A stretch of 64,000 bases of DNA from MB1-2 sp046566065 (GTDB lineage Bacteria; Actinomycetota; CADDZG01; WHSQ01), in NCBI GenBank assembly GCA_046566065.1, contig JBKHXK010000001.1, positions 124,001 to 188,000 on the forward strand. Direction: 5' to 3'. The notes beneath the pieces were generated by a model, which was given only the letters and a program-made list of their open reading frames with translations, was not told the origin of the DNA and made no database searches. How positions within the stretch are numbered: position 1 is the first letter of the stretch; each line of letters begins with the position of its first letter. This document shows, piece after piece, positions 16,535 to 25,144 of the stretch. Position numbers and translations under genes: made by a program.

Positions 16535-16540
16535 TAACCT
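16535..16540 (+). promoter_or_regulatory. -10 hexamer TAACCT for the 16591 gene
   Basis: TAACCT lies about 50 nt upstream of the proposed CTG start. Transcription from here would give a leader containing AGAGGAG, so this gene is leadered, unlike many neighbours. Confidence 0.4.
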
Positions 16541-16590
16541 GGGACCTCCGCAGACGCCCCAACCCGCACCCATCGATAGAGGAGCACGCC

Positions 16591-16869
16591 CTGACGACCG
16601 CTGGGAACGGCCCCGACCAGGGCCAACGCCTCGACCAGATCCGAGCGCGGGTGGTGGAGGCCCGGCGGGAGCTCGACGCTCTCATCGGCGACGCCTACCT
16701 GCGTCCTCGCGCCTCGATCGTTCCGGTTCATTTCCTCGACCTCGCCTCGGCCGTCGAGAAGCTCCGCTGGGCCGAGAAGGAATGGCGAGAGCTAGAGAAG
16801 GAGAAGCAAGCGCAACGCGCAGACGACCCTCGCGTTGAGGCCCACGACCTGGTCGAGGCCTCGAACTAG
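16591..16869 (+). CDS. Small helical protein, probable CTG start
   Basis: The 92-aa product is a charged helix-rich protein: IRARVVEARRELDALIGDAYL, then PVHFLDLASAVEKLRWAEKEWRELEKEK (two predicted helices). No signal peptide, no family recognised. No ATG precedes the conserved-looking part in frame. CTG 16591 sits six bases after AGAGGAG, an excellent ribosome-binding site. An in-frame GTG at 16513 would add 26 residues and would overlap the promoter. A terminator hairpin follows the stop by 18 nt. The reading frame is likely real; the start codon assignment is moderately sure. Confidence 0.55.
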   Translation: MTTAGNGPDQGQRLDQIRARVVEARRELDALIGDAYLRPRASIVPVHFLDLASAVEKLRWAEKEWRELEKEKQAQRADDPRVEAHDLVEASN

Positions 16870-16887
16870 CCCTTTTGAGTTAACTGG

Positions 16888-16909
16888 AGCACGTTCCAGC
16901 GTGCTTTTC
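16888..16909 (+). terminator. Terminator of the 16591 gene
   Basis: AGCACG-TTCCAG-CGTGCT forms a 6-bp stem and 6-nt loop followed by TTTCC, 18 nt after the plus-strand stop. Confidence 0.55.
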
Positions 16910-16920
16910 CAACGTCAGAA

Positions 16921-16937
16921 CGGCCCCCGAGGGGCCG
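16921..16937 (-). terminator. Terminator of the SDR gene ending at 16944
   Basis: CGGCCCC-CGA-GGGGCCG forms a 7-bp GC stem with a 3-nt loop, six bases past the minus-strand stop and followed on that strand by TTCT. Confidence 0.6.
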
Positions 16938-16943
16938 CTCGAC

Positions 16944-17711
16944 CTATTTCGGCGGCATCCTCAAGGCGCCGTCCAGCCTGATCACCTCTCCGTTCAGCAT
17001 CGGGTTCTCCACGATCTGACGGACCATCAGGCCGAACTCCTCCGGGCGGCCCAGGCGGTGCGGGTGCGGGATCCCCTCGGCGAGCTTCGCCCGGGCCTGT
17101 TCGGGCAGCCCCGCCAGCATCGGGGTGTCGAAGGTGCCGGGAGCGATGGATACGCAGCGGATCTGCTTGCTGGCCAGGTCACGGGCGATCGGCAGGGTCA
17201 TCCCGACGATCCCGCCCTTCGAGGCCGCATACGCCGCCTGGCCGATCTGACCGTCGAATGCCGCGATGCTCGCCGTGTTGATGATCACGCCGCGCTCTTC
17301 CCCGTCGGGAGATTGCGACGCCATCTGGGCGGCGGCCAAACGGATGACGTTGAAAGTGCCGATCAGGTTCACGCGCACGACGAACTCGAAACGCTCGAGG
17401 TCGATGGCCGCGCCCTCGCGGGTCAGCACGCGCCCCGGGAAGCCGACGCCGGCGCAGTTGACGACGATGTGCAGGCCGCCGAAGTCACTCGCGGCGAGCT
17501 CGACCGCGTCTCGGACCTCGGTCTCTGCCGTCACGTCGGCCGGAGCGAATCGAACCTTGTCGCCGAGCTCTTCAGCGACCGCAGGGCCGTTCGAGCTGGG
17601 AAGGTCGACGATGACGACCGAGGCACCGTGAGCCAGCAGTTCTTTGGTCGCCGCCAGACCGAGACCGGAAGCACCTCCGGTCACGAGCGCGACCTTGTTA
17701 TCCAGATCCAT
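16944..17711 (-). CDS. SDR, 3-hydroxyacyl-CoA dehydrogenase type II-like
   Basis: This 255-aa short-chain dehydrogenase has the NAD-binding TGGASGLGLA near the N-terminus, an acidic residue at the end of the second strand (VIVDLPSS) favouring NAD, NCAGVGFPGR, and catalytic Ser in NTASIAAFDGQIGQAAYAASKGG with the YxxxK pair. The GVGFPGRVL, SIAAFDGQIGQ and FDTPMLAGLP segments match HSD17B10-type 3-hydroxyacyl-CoA dehydrogenases, so a beta-oxidation role is inferred. ATG 17711 follows GAAGGGAAG. It appears monocistronic. Confidence 0.8.
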   Translation of the reverse strand: MDLDNKVALVTGGASGLGLAATKELLAHGASVVIVDLPSSNGPAVAEELGDKVRFAPADVTAETEVRDAVELAASDFGGLHIVVNCAGVGFPGRVLTREGAAIDLERFEFVVRVNLIGTFNVIRLAAAQMASQSPDGEERGVIINTASIAAFDGQIGQAAYAASKGGIVGMTLPIARDLASKQIRCVSIAPGTFDTPMLAGLPEQARAKLAEGIPHPHRLGRPEEFGLMVRQIVENPMLNGEVIRLDGALRMPPK

Positions 17712-17748
17712 CAGCTTCCCTTCGTCGGGGTTGGTCGAAGGATGCTAC

Positions 17749-19488
17749 TCAGACCCGCGTCGCCGAGCCCCTCGTCAGGACCAACCCGTCGATCTTCACC
17801 GGGGCTCCCGAGGACAGAACGACGATCTCGAGCTTGCCGGTACGAACGCGGCCCAGGTCGGCTATCCGTATCACCCTCTTGCTCAAGGTGCGCCGAGCAT
17901 CCAGGTTCGCGGCCCCCACGCGCCGACCGTTGAACAGGACGGCGACGCGCCCACAGCCCGGGCATCGTTGAGCCACCAGGCTGATCCCTCTGACCATGGC
18001 GTCGTTCGCGGTCAACCGGGTCGCGCGTCGCGAAGCTTTGGTGAACGTGCGGAGGTAGTGCACACGGCCCGTTCCTCGCGTCCAGCCGGATGACGCGCGC
18101 AGCGAACGATCGTCCACCGCGGTCGTCGTGCACCGTTCGGCCGACCACGCCGAGACGTTCCCGGCTGCGTCGGCGGCACGCACAGAGAAACAGTAGGCCG
18201 TGCCCGGCTCCGCATCTAGCTGTGCCTCCGTCGTCGCTATCCCCGACCTCAGAGAGAGCGAACGACCGAAGCCTTCCCCATGAGGTGCCGCCCGGTAACG
18301 CACGTCGTAGCGAGCGTCGGCTTCGACCGCCGTCCAGGCGACCGCGATCGTGCTCGCGAGCGAGCGCTCCCTCTGGGGCTTGGTCACGCGCGGAACATCG
18401 GGTGCGGTGCGGTCGGCAACGGTTCCGGTAGGTGCGGAGGTAGCGGCAGCGGACCCCGCGCTGTTCGACGCTGTGACCGTCACGCGCATCCTGTAACCGA
18501 GGTCGCCACTCTTCACCCGATAGGTCGGCTCGGTGCCGTTCAGCACCGCGCTGCAGGTGCCGTCACCGGCGCACCGGTACCACGCATACGAATAGGTCTG
18601 AGGTTGCGAGCCGCTCCAGGCCCCCTCGCTGGCGGTCAGGGTCCGGCCCACTTCCGGAGTGCCGCTGATGGTCGGCGGCGAGGTGTTGGAGGGAGGCGTC
18701 GCGGGGTCCGGCGTCGGCTCCGGCTCGGGGGCTCCCGGGATCGTGTAGGCGGAGAGATCGGTTCCCTCGAAGCGATTGTGGTCCACGCAGCCCGAGATGC
18801 CCGGGACCGAGGCACAACTCGTGTACTGCCAGAAGGCCCAGCCGCGGCCAGCCCAGTCGTTCGCCGGAACGCGGGGAGAAGCCGCGCTCGTGTAGTGCGC
18901 TATCCAGAGCGGATATCCCTCCAGCGCGAACGCATCGGTGTTGCCGAACTGCGTCTCCCAGAAGTTCGGGTTCGTGTAGATGAATGGCTTCACGCCGAGT
19001 CCCGCCTCGACCGTTCCCAGCCACGCCCGCGTCCACGCGATCAAGCGGCGCGCCGGCATGCCCTCGGGGTTCTTCTCGAGATCGAGCACCGGGATCAGCT
19101 CCCCGGGGGCCGGGTCGGCCACGGACAGGAAGTAGTTGGCCTCGGCGACCGCGTCGGCCTCAGCCGCCTCGATGGAGCCACCCTGCGCGAATGCGAAGTG
19201 GTAGGCACCGAACGGGATCCCGACACCGGCCGCGCCGCTGCGGTTCCGCGTGTAGGTGGGATCCGTGATCGTGACGCCCTCCGTGGCCTTCTGGAAGACG
19301 TAGCCCTGCCCGCTCTCCGCGACCTGGTTCCAGTCGATCGTTCCCTGGTAGCGAGCGACGTCGATCCCCAGCAGGTAATCCTGCGCGCCGGCAGGTCCCG
19401 CACCCACCACCGGGAACAGAGCCCCGAGCAGAGACGCGATCAGCATCCACCGGACGCGTTTGCTCGGTTCCCTTCGCCGCTTGACCAT
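17749..19488 (-). CDS. Secreted GH25 lysozyme with Ig-like and FnIII domains
   Basis: The 579-aa protein has a signal peptide (residues 1-36, basic start then LIASLLGALFPVVGAG) and a glycoside hydrolase 25 domain at about 37-250 with catalytic residues in GIDVARYQG (Asp43) and VLDLEKN (Asp136, Glu138). GH25 muramidases cut the N-acetylmuramic acid to N-acetylglucosamine bond of peptidoglycan. A proline-rich linker leads to an Ig-like repeat (PPTISGTPEVGRTLTASEG), a fibronectin III-like domain and a C-terminal sandwich (LRASSGWTRG onward). It is probably a cell-wall remodelling enzyme. The start is ATG 19488, with TACCGT 7 nt upstream, so leaderless. Confidence 0.88.
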   Translation of the reverse strand: MVKRRREPSKRVRWMLIASLLGALFPVVGAGPAGAQDYLLGIDVARYQGTIDWNQVAESGQGYVFQKATEGVTITDPTYTRNRSGAAGVGIPFGAYHFAFAQGGSIEAAEADAVAEANYFLSVADPAPGELIPVLDLEKNPEGMPARRLIAWTRAWLGTVEAGLGVKPFIYTNPNFWETQFGNTDAFALEGYPLWIAHYTSAASPRVPANDWAGRGWAFWQYTSCASVPGISGCVDHNRFEGTDLSAYTIPGAPEPEPTPDPATPPSNTSPPTISGTPEVGRTLTASEGAWSGSQPQTYSYAWYRCAGDGTCSAVLNGTEPTYRVKSGDLGYRMRVTVTASNSAGSAAATSAPTGTVADRTAPDVPRVTKPQRERSLASTIAVAWTAVEADARYDVRYRAAPHGEGFGRSLSLRSGIATTEAQLDAEPGTAYCFSVRAADAAGNVSAWSAERCTTTAVDDRSLRASSGWTRGTGRVHYLRTFTKASRRATRLTANDAMVRGISLVAQRCPGCGRVAVLFNGRRVGAANLDARRTLSKRVIRIADLGRVRTGKLEIVVLSSGAPVKIDGLVLTRGSATRV

Positions 19489-19495
19489 GTGTGCG

Positions 19496-19501
19496 ACGGT
19501 A
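19496..19501 (-). promoter_or_regulatory. -10 hexamer TACCGT for leaderless GH25 gene
   Basis: TACCGT on the minus strand is 7 nt before ATG 19488; no ribosome-binding site is seen. Confidence 0.5.
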
Positions 19502-19519
19502 CCGCGCGGTCCGAGTGAG

Positions 19520-21430
19520 CTATGCCTCCGGGACGACCTCGCCGCTCGCCAGCACCAAACCGTCCTCGCAGCGGGTCTCGACGCGACCGTCGGAGAACTG
19601 CTTGTGGTACAGGGCCGCATACGCACCGCCGAGTTCGAGCAACTCGGTGTGCGAGCCCCTCTCGATGATCCGACCCCTGTCGAGGTACAGGATCGTGTCG
19701 GCGGCGAGGATCGTCGAGAGCCGGTGAGCGATCGCGATCGTGGTCCGGCCCATCATCAGCGGAGTGAGCGCCTCTTGGACCAAACGCTCCGAGTGCGTAT
19801 CGAGGGCGCTCGTGGCTTCGTCGAGGATCAGGATGCTGGGGTCTTTCAGGATGACTCGCGCGATCGCGAGCCGCTGCTTCTCGCCGCCGGACATCTTGTA
19901 GCCGCGCTCCCCGACGCGCGTGTCCAGACCGTCGGGCATCTCACGGATCCGATCGTAGATATGCGCTGCCTTCGCGGCCTCGATCAACTCTTCGTCGGTG
20001 GCATCGGGGTTCCCGTAGCGGAGGTTCTCGCGCACGGTCGCATTGAACAGATAGGTCTCCTGCGTAACCATGCCGATCACTTCGCCGAGCGACTCCAAGC
20101 GGATATCCCGCACGTCGATCCCATCGATCTCGACGCCCCCTCGCACGACGTCGTAGAGCCGCGGCAACAGATACGTCAGCGTGGTCTTCCCGGCCCCCGA
20201 AGGCCCCACCAACGCCACCAACTCGCCGGGCCGGGCGGTGAAGTCAACGCCGGCGATCGTCCAGAGTCGCTCCTCTTCGTTCCTCTCCTTGCCGGGCCTG
20301 TCGTAACGGAACCAGACGTCGTTGAACCGGACCTCTCCCTTGACATCGCTGGGGCGAAGCTCGATGGCTCCGTCGTGATCGGTGATGTCTCGCTCGAGAT
20401 CGAGGTACTCGAAGATGCGATCGAACAGAGCGAGCGACGACTGGATCTCGACGTTCACGTTGAGCAGTTGACCCATCGGGAAGAAGAGTCGGCTCTGCAG
20501 GGTCGTGAACGCGGCGATCGTGGCGACGAGCTCCGCCGGGGTCTGGTCGAAGTTGGTTCTGAAGAGCAGGTATCCCGCGACGAGGTAGACGAAGGCCGGA
20601 GTGATCGAGAAGAAGATCTGGACCAGAGCGAAGAACCCGCGGCCAACCATCGTTCGTTTGATCTCCAACCCGGACAGGCGTTGGTTCTCGGCCCGGAAAC
20701 GGTCGATCTCGTAGCTCTGCCGTCCGAACGCCTTCGACAGCAAGATGCCCGACACCGACAGCGTCTCCTGCATGTGCGCCGTCAGATCGGCGAGCGATTC
20801 CTGCGTTTGTCCCGATACCTCACGCCGGACCTTGCCCACCTTCCGGCTGAGCACCAGGAAGAAAGGAAGGATCGCGAGTGACAGGACCGTCAACTCCCAG
20901 CTCAGCACGAACATGACGGCGACCGTCGAGATGACCGTTGCGACGTTCGAGAGGATGCTCGAGGCGGTGTCGGTCAGCACCGACTGGACGCCGCCTACAT
21001 CGTTCGAGAGCCGGGACTGGATCTCGCCCGTACGCGTGGAGGTGAAGAAGCGCAGAGGCATGTGCTGCAGGTGGGCATAGAGGGAGTTGCGCAGGTCCTG
21101 CATCACGCTCTGTCCCACGACGTTGTTCGTGTAGGTCTGCCACAGACCCAGCAGTCCGCTGACGATGGGCGTGGCCACCATCACGGCCACGACCCACAGA
21201 AGGGTTCGCCAGCGCTCGTCGGGTGAGCTCTCCCCCAGCAACGTCTCGTACGCGACCTTGATGAGCAGCGGGTTGATCAGTCCCAAACCCGCGGTGGCCA
21301 GGATCAGAACGCCGACGAGGGTGACCTTGCCGCGGTACGGCCTGAAGGTGTGAACGATCCGCCTGAAGGTCCCGGGGCGCGCCGGCCGCTCGGGCACATC
21401 CTTCGGCACGAGGCTGTGATGGGGAGGCAT
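19520..21430 (-). CDS. ABC exporter, fused membrane and ATPase domains
   Basis: The 636-aa half-transporter has six transmembrane helices in the first 330 residues, an ABC type-1 coupling region (FFTSTRTGEIQSRLSNDVGG), and an ATPase domain with Walker A GPSGAGKTT, Q-loop VTQETYLF, signature MSGGEKQR and Walker B ILILDEATSALD. It works as a dimer; a homodimer is likely since no second half-transporter is adjacent. Substrate unknown: lipids, drugs or peptides are all exported by this B-type subfamily. ATG 21430 follows AAAGGA. Confidence 0.88.
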   Translation of the reverse strand: MPPHHSLVPKDVPERPARPGTFRRIVHTFRPYRGKVTLVGVLILATAGLGLINPLLIKVAYETLLGESSPDERWRTLLWVVAVMVATPIVSGLLGLWQTYTNNVVGQSVMQDLRNSLYAHLQHMPLRFFTSTRTGEIQSRLSNDVGGVQSVLTDTASSILSNVATVISTVAVMFVLSWELTVLSLAILPFFLVLSRKVGKVRREVSGQTQESLADLTAHMQETLSVSGILLSKAFGRQSYEIDRFRAENQRLSGLEIKRTMVGRGFFALVQIFFSITPAFVYLVAGYLLFRTNFDQTPAELVATIAAFTTLQSRLFFPMGQLLNVNVEIQSSLALFDRIFEYLDLERDITDHDGAIELRPSDVKGEVRFNDVWFRYDRPGKERNEEERLWTIAGVDFTARPGELVALVGPSGAGKTTLTYLLPRLYDVVRGGVEIDGIDVRDIRLESLGEVIGMVTQETYLFNATVRENLRYGNPDATDEELIEAAKAAHIYDRIREMPDGLDTRVGERGYKMSGGEKQRLAIARVILKDPSILILDEATSALDTHSERLVQEALTPLMMGRTTIAIAHRLSTILAADTILYLDRGRIIERGSHTELLELGGAYAALYHKQFSDGRVETRCEDGLVLASGEVVPEA

Positions 21431-21440
21431 GGATTCCTTT

Positions 21441-21461
21441 CTGTCTATGACACTAAGACAG
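21441..21461 (-). other. Leader hairpin just before the ABC exporter start
   Basis: CTGTCT (21441-21446) pairs with AGACAG (21456-21461) around a 9-nt loop. On the minus strand the hairpin sits directly upstream of AAAGGA, so it could modulate ribosome access or end the upstream transcript. No function is shown. Confidence 0.35.
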
Positions 21462-21475
21462 CAAAGGAAGAAGGA

Positions 21476-22777
21476 CTATTCCCTCGTGGAAGCCGCCAGG
21501 CAGCCCTCGGCTCCCGTCTTCTCGAAGGTCTTCGTCTCGCAGTAGGCCGCCACCGGCATGTAGGACTTCATCACTTCCTCGGGCGGGGTGCCCTCGGGGA
21601 TGTTCTGGATCGCCTCTTTGAAGGAGCGGGCGGGCAGCATGTGCCGGTAGATGACGATGCCGGAGTAGTAGAAGCCGCCCCACTCCAGGTAGTTGACGCC
21701 GTTCGCCCGGGTTGCGTTCGCCGGACGATCCTCGGGGTCCGAGATCACGAAGGTCGCGTAACCGCGCTTGTCCACCACCGTCTCGTGATCGGGAGAGCAG
21801 CGCACCACGCGCTGCGTTGCGTCGTTGTTCTGACAGAACGACCAGTAACGGACCTGCCGCGGCGAGTTCACGTCCTCACCCGCTCGGGTGTCCGGGAACG
21901 TCGGCGCCTTGGCCTTGATCACCACCAACTCGCCGTATTCGTGAGAGATGCGGGCGTAGAGATAGGAGATCTGCTGGTTGGCCAAGAACCCGCTCGTGGT
22001 CTTGGGGCCGGCCTCCTGACAGTTGGGGTCGGGGCACCAGTCACGGAACTCCCGGTCGGCGCCGTAGAACCGTTTCCACTTGGGGACGGGATAGGTGCCG
22101 GGCACGTGGGTCCGATTCGACCCGACGTAGGTGTAGTTGCTGTCGCGCGCGGCCTCGTCTATCTGTTCGCCCGCCGGCGGAGGGAGCGGTTCGCACTGTC
22201 CGAGCTCGTGCTCGACCGCTCCGCCGGCCGTTCGGAGAGTGATCTCAGGAAGAGGGACACCCCCGGTCTTCTCCTTGGGATCGTCCGGGATGTAGATGCG
22301 GTAGATCACGAAGCCTGCTGGGTTCCGCGCGCCGTTCTCCATCTCTCCTGCGTAGACGGTGTTCGGCTCGGGATCCTCCGGCTTGGGCTCGAACAACACG
22401 CGCACCGTGTAGGTGCCCGTCCCACCCTTCCTGCCACCGAGCGAGGGGTCGAAGGGATTCGAGCCACCGTCTGGGACGATCTCGTGATCCGAGATGGACG
22501 CCACCGGACGCTGTGCCTCGTCGTAAGCGTGGAACGAGAAGTAGCGGGCCGAGGGGAAGCGACCCCGGATGACCAGGCTGCTCGCCGGCACGGCGCCGAA
22601 ATGGGTCATCCAGTAGTCGGCCGAATCATCCGGATAGGCGAGATTGATGTGGCGGAGGGTGAGCGGCCACGAGCAGCCTGCAGCGGATAACGAGCGAGCC
22701 CCGGCCGAGCTCGTCAAGGCCCCGGCCAGGAGGCCGATGCCGAGCGCCATCGCGATGCCCGTTCGGATCCGCCGCAT
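21476..22777 (-). CDS. Large secreted protein, unknown function
   Basis: The 433-aa product has a signal peptide (AMALGIGLLAGALTSSAGARS) and eight or so cysteines. The phrases DYWMTHFGAVPASSLVIRG, FPSARYFSFHAYDE and NGARNPAGFVIYRIYIPDD recall the beta-sandwich pattern seen in DUF1214/DUF1254 proteins, but I cannot assign it. The C-terminal third has VNYLEWGGFYYSGIVIYRHMLP and several conserved-looking aromatic patches. No membrane anchor is visible after the signal peptide. The start is ATG 22777 behind a GGGGGGAA. It lies 46 nt upstream of the ABC exporter start, so the two may be cotranscribed. Confidence 0.6.
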   Translation of the reverse strand: MRRIRTGIAMALGIGLLAGALTSSAGARSLSAAGCSWPLTLRHINLAYPDDSADYWMTHFGAVPASSLVIRGRFPSARYFSFHAYDEAQRPVASISDHEIVPDGGSNPFDPSLGGRKGGTGTYTVRVLFEPKPEDPEPNTVYAGEMENGARNPAGFVIYRIYIPDDPKEKTGGVPLPEITLRTAGGAVEHELGQCEPLPPPAGEQIDEAARDSNYTYVGSNRTHVPGTYPVPKWKRFYGADREFRDWCPDPNCQEAGPKTTSGFLANQQISYLYARISHEYGELVVIKAKAPTFPDTRAGEDVNSPRQVRYWSFCQNNDATQRVVRCSPDHETVVDKRGYATFVISDPEDRPANATRANGVNYLEWGGFYYSGIVIYRHMLPARSFKEAIQNIPEGTPPEEVMKSYMPVAAYCETKTFEKTGAEGCLAASTRE

Positions 22778-22851
22778 CTGTTCCCCCCGCTTTGAGACGT
22801 ACCGGGTTTCCCATACCCACTTCTCGCTGAGAGTCGCTTTTCCCTGCCCTG

Positions 22852-22857
22852 TATCGT
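22852..22857 (+). promoter_or_regulatory. -10 hexamer TATCGT for leaderless PLD gene
   Basis: TATCGT is six bases before GTG 22864 and no ribosome-binding site is present. Confidence 0.5.
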
Positions 22858-22863
22858 CGAACC

Positions 22864-24489
22864 GTGCCGGCCGCCCGCTCAGATGACTTCACCCGGCTCG
22901 CCGCGAACTGGTTCCTGACCCCCGCCGAGCGAGGAAATCCCTGGACCGATATCGACTCGAGCAAGGCGGACGCGATCGCGTGGACCCTCGGGAACCTGGT
23001 CGAACCCCTGATCCACGGCGCCGCTTACTTCCGCAGGCTCTACGAGGTGCTCTGCGACCTGGAACCGGATGCTTGGGTCCACTTCACCGACTGGCGTGGG
23101 GACGCCGACGAGCGGTTGGCCGAGCCCGGCACGGAGGTCGGACGGGTCCTCTCGGATCTAGCGCGCCGCGGGGTTCAGGTCCGAGGCCTCATCTGGCGCT
23201 CCCACCCCGCCGCCATGCAGTTCAGCGAGGAGGAGAACCTCGAACTCGCACAGATGGTGAACGAGGCGGGTGGCGAGGTTCTGCTCGACGAACGGGTCCG
23301 GCGCGGTGGGTCCCATCATCAGAAGCTGTTCTTGATCCGTCACCCGGCTAACGAGGACAAGGATGTGGCGTTCGTAGGCGGCATCGACCTTTGCCACGGA
23401 CGTCGCGACGGCATCGATCACTCCGGCGATCCACAGGTCTACAGACTGGACGAGCGCTATGGCGAACGTCCTCCTTGGCATGACGTGCAACTGCAGCTGC
23501 GGGGGCCGGTGCTCAACGACCTCGCGTTCACGTTCCGAGAGCGCTGGGAGGACCCCACTCCCCTCGATCATCGCAACCCGATCCGGAAGGTGATGCGGGA
23601 TCGAGCACACGAGCCCGAGCGGCCGTCACCACTGCCTCCGATGCCTGACGAACCGAAGCCATGCGGCCCGCACGCGGTGCAGGTTCTTCGTACCTACCCC
23701 GTCAAACGCCCCCCGTTCCCGTTCGCGCGCAACGGCGAGCGGAGCATCGCTCGCGCCTATCACAAGGCCTACGCGCGAGCGAAGAGATTGATCTACCTCG
23801 AGGATCAGTACTTCTGGTCCAGCGAGGTCCCCGGCGTGCTCGCGGACACTTTGAAACGTTCTCCGGACCTCAAACTCGTCGTCGTTCTCCCTCGCTACCC
23901 GGAACAGGATGGCTGGCCCGCGGGACCGATCAACCGGGTCGGCCAACGCTCTGCCATCCAGAAGGTCGTCGAGGCGGGCGGCGATCGCGTAGCGATCTTC
24001 GACATCGAGAACGAGGCTGGTACGCCGATCTACGTCCATGCCAAGGTGTGCATCGTTGACGACGTCTGGTGCGCAGTGGGCTCCGACAACGTGAACCTGC
24101 GGTCCTGGACCCATGACTCCGAGCTCTCGTGCGCGATCTTGGACGAGACCTTGGACGACCGGGAGCCGCGCGATCCAGCCGGTCTAGGCGACGGAGCTCG
24201 GGTCTTCCCCCGCAACCTGAGGCTGGAGCTGTGGCGTGAGCACCTCGGCGCCGCAGACGCGGAGATGGTGGACCCCGATCGGGGGTTCGAGCTCTTCAAG
24301 GCCCGGGCGGCCGCCCTCGACGCGTGGCACGAAGGCGGGCGGCAGGGTCCGCGGCCCCCGGGCCGGGCCCGCTTCCATCACCTCGAGGACGATCCGGTCT
24401 GGATGCAGAAACTCGCTCATCCTCTGTACCGGACCGCGCTCGACCCCGACGGCAGACCTCGAGATCTGAAGAAGGCGAAGAGGTTCTAG
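22864..24489 (+). CDS. Phospholipase D-family protein
   Basis: The 541-aa product has two HKD motifs: GGSHHQKLFLIR near residue 149 and IYVHAKVCIVDD near residue 391, with the downstream GSDNVNLRSW of the PLD fold. Enzymes of this family hydrolyse or transfer phosphodiester head groups through a covalent His intermediate. No signal peptide is seen, unlike classical secreted Streptomyces PLD, so an intracellular or non-classically exported enzyme is likely; cardiolipin synthesis cannot be excluded but length and linker differ. The stop interlocks through CTAG with the convergent methyltransferase gene. Confidence 0.85.
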   Translation: MPAARSDDFTRLAANWFLTPAERGNPWTDIDSSKADAIAWTLGNLVEPLIHGAAYFRRLYEVLCDLEPDAWVHFTDWRGDADERLAEPGTEVGRVLSDLARRGVQVRGLIWRSHPAAMQFSEEENLELAQMVNEAGGEVLLDERVRRGGSHHQKLFLIRHPANEDKDVAFVGGIDLCHGRRDGIDHSGDPQVYRLDERYGERPPWHDVQLQLRGPVLNDLAFTFRERWEDPTPLDHRNPIRKVMRDRAHEPERPSPLPPMPDEPKPCGPHAVQVLRTYPVKRPPFPFARNGERSIARAYHKAYARAKRLIYLEDQYFWSSEVPGVLADTLKRSPDLKLVVVLPRYPEQDGWPAGPINRVGQRSAIQKVVEAGGDRVAIFDIENEAGTPIYVHAKVCIVDDVWCAVGSDNVNLRSWTHDSELSCAILDETLDDREPRDPAGLGDGARVFPRNLRLELWREHLGAADAEMVDPDRGFELFKARAAALDAWHEGGRQGPRPPGRARFHHLEDDPVWMQKLAHPLYRTALDPDGRPRDLKKAKRF

Positions 24490-25136
24490 CTGACGCGCAG
24501 AGCGACGATCAGACCATCGCGTAACGGGACGATGATCGAGCGGTAGTGGCGGTCGTTCGCGATCATGTGGTTGGTCGCATCGATCGACTCGGTCCAGCCC
24601 TCCCGAACGTCCGGCGGGGCATCGGGCTCGCCGGACACTCGTCCCGACCACAGCATGTTGTCGCAGATGAATAAGCCTCCGACGCGTATGCGATCGCGCG
24701 CCTTGCGCCAGGCATCGGGGTAGTCACCCTTGTCGATGTCGCAATAGACGATGTCGAAGTCTCCGCCGGTCTTGTCGAAGGCGTCGAACGCCGGCTCGAC
24801 GTGGAACTCGATCGGGCCGTCGAGCATCGCCCGGCCCAAGAAGTCCATCGCCTTCTTGGCGTTCTCGCCGTCGGTGTCGGTCAGATGGATCTCGCCCTGG
24901 GGGCCGGTGGCGCGGCTGAACCAGTAGGCCGAGTATCCGTAGCCGGAGCCCATCTCGAATATCCGCTGGGCCCGGATAGAGAGAGCCAGGAGCTCCAACG
25001 TCTGGCCGCACAAACGGCCGACGATCGGGAACCCGTTGGCTTCGGCGAGCTTCTCCATCTCGATCAGAACCGCTTCGTCGTCCACGGACGCCAGCTCGTC
25101 GAGATACCGAGTGATCGCAGGATGAACGATGTCCAT
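24486..25136 (-). CDS. SAM-dependent O-methyltransferase (COG4122-like)
   Basis: The 216-aa product has the SAM-binding glycine loop FEMGSGYGYSAYWFS, the acidic strand end IHLTDTD, and VYCDIDKGDYPDAW, the region holding metal-binding aspartates in catechol O-methyltransferase-like enzymes; GGLFICDNMLWSGRV supplies a further family motif. Bacterial members methylate catechol-type small molecules; the substrate is unknown. ATG 25136 lies 8 nt downstream of the inositol-phosphatase-like gene stop, suggesting cotranscription. The stop overlaps that of the convergent PLD gene. Confidence 0.85.
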   Translation of the reverse strand: MDIVHPAITRYLDELASVDDEAVLIEMEKLAEANGFPIVGRLCGQTLELLALSIRAQRIFEMGSGYGYSAYWFSRATGPQGEIHLTDTDGENAKKAMDFLGRAMLDGPIEFHVEPAFDAFDKTGGDFDIVYCDIDKGDYPDAWRKARDRIRVGGLFICDNMLWSGRVSGEPDAPPDVREGWTESIDATNHMIANDRHYRSIIVPLRDGLIVALRVS

Positions 25137-25144
25137 GACCGGTA

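Noticed and set aside
13733..16869. RiPP biosynthesis cluster around tldD-pmbA
   Set aside because: No short Cys/Ser/Thr-rich precursor, cyclodehydratase, radical SAM enzyme or dedicated exporter lies next to the pair.
18280..19518. 412-codon plus-strand reading frame opposite the GH25 gene
   Set aside because: High G+C gives long antisense frames; its peptide is arginine-rich and motif-free while the minus strand encodes clear GH25 motifs.
21350..22690. 446-codon plus-strand frame opposite the secreted protein gene
   Set aside because: Shadow of the minus-strand gene, which has a signal peptide and RBS; the antisense product is rich in Arg, Gly and Val with no family pattern.
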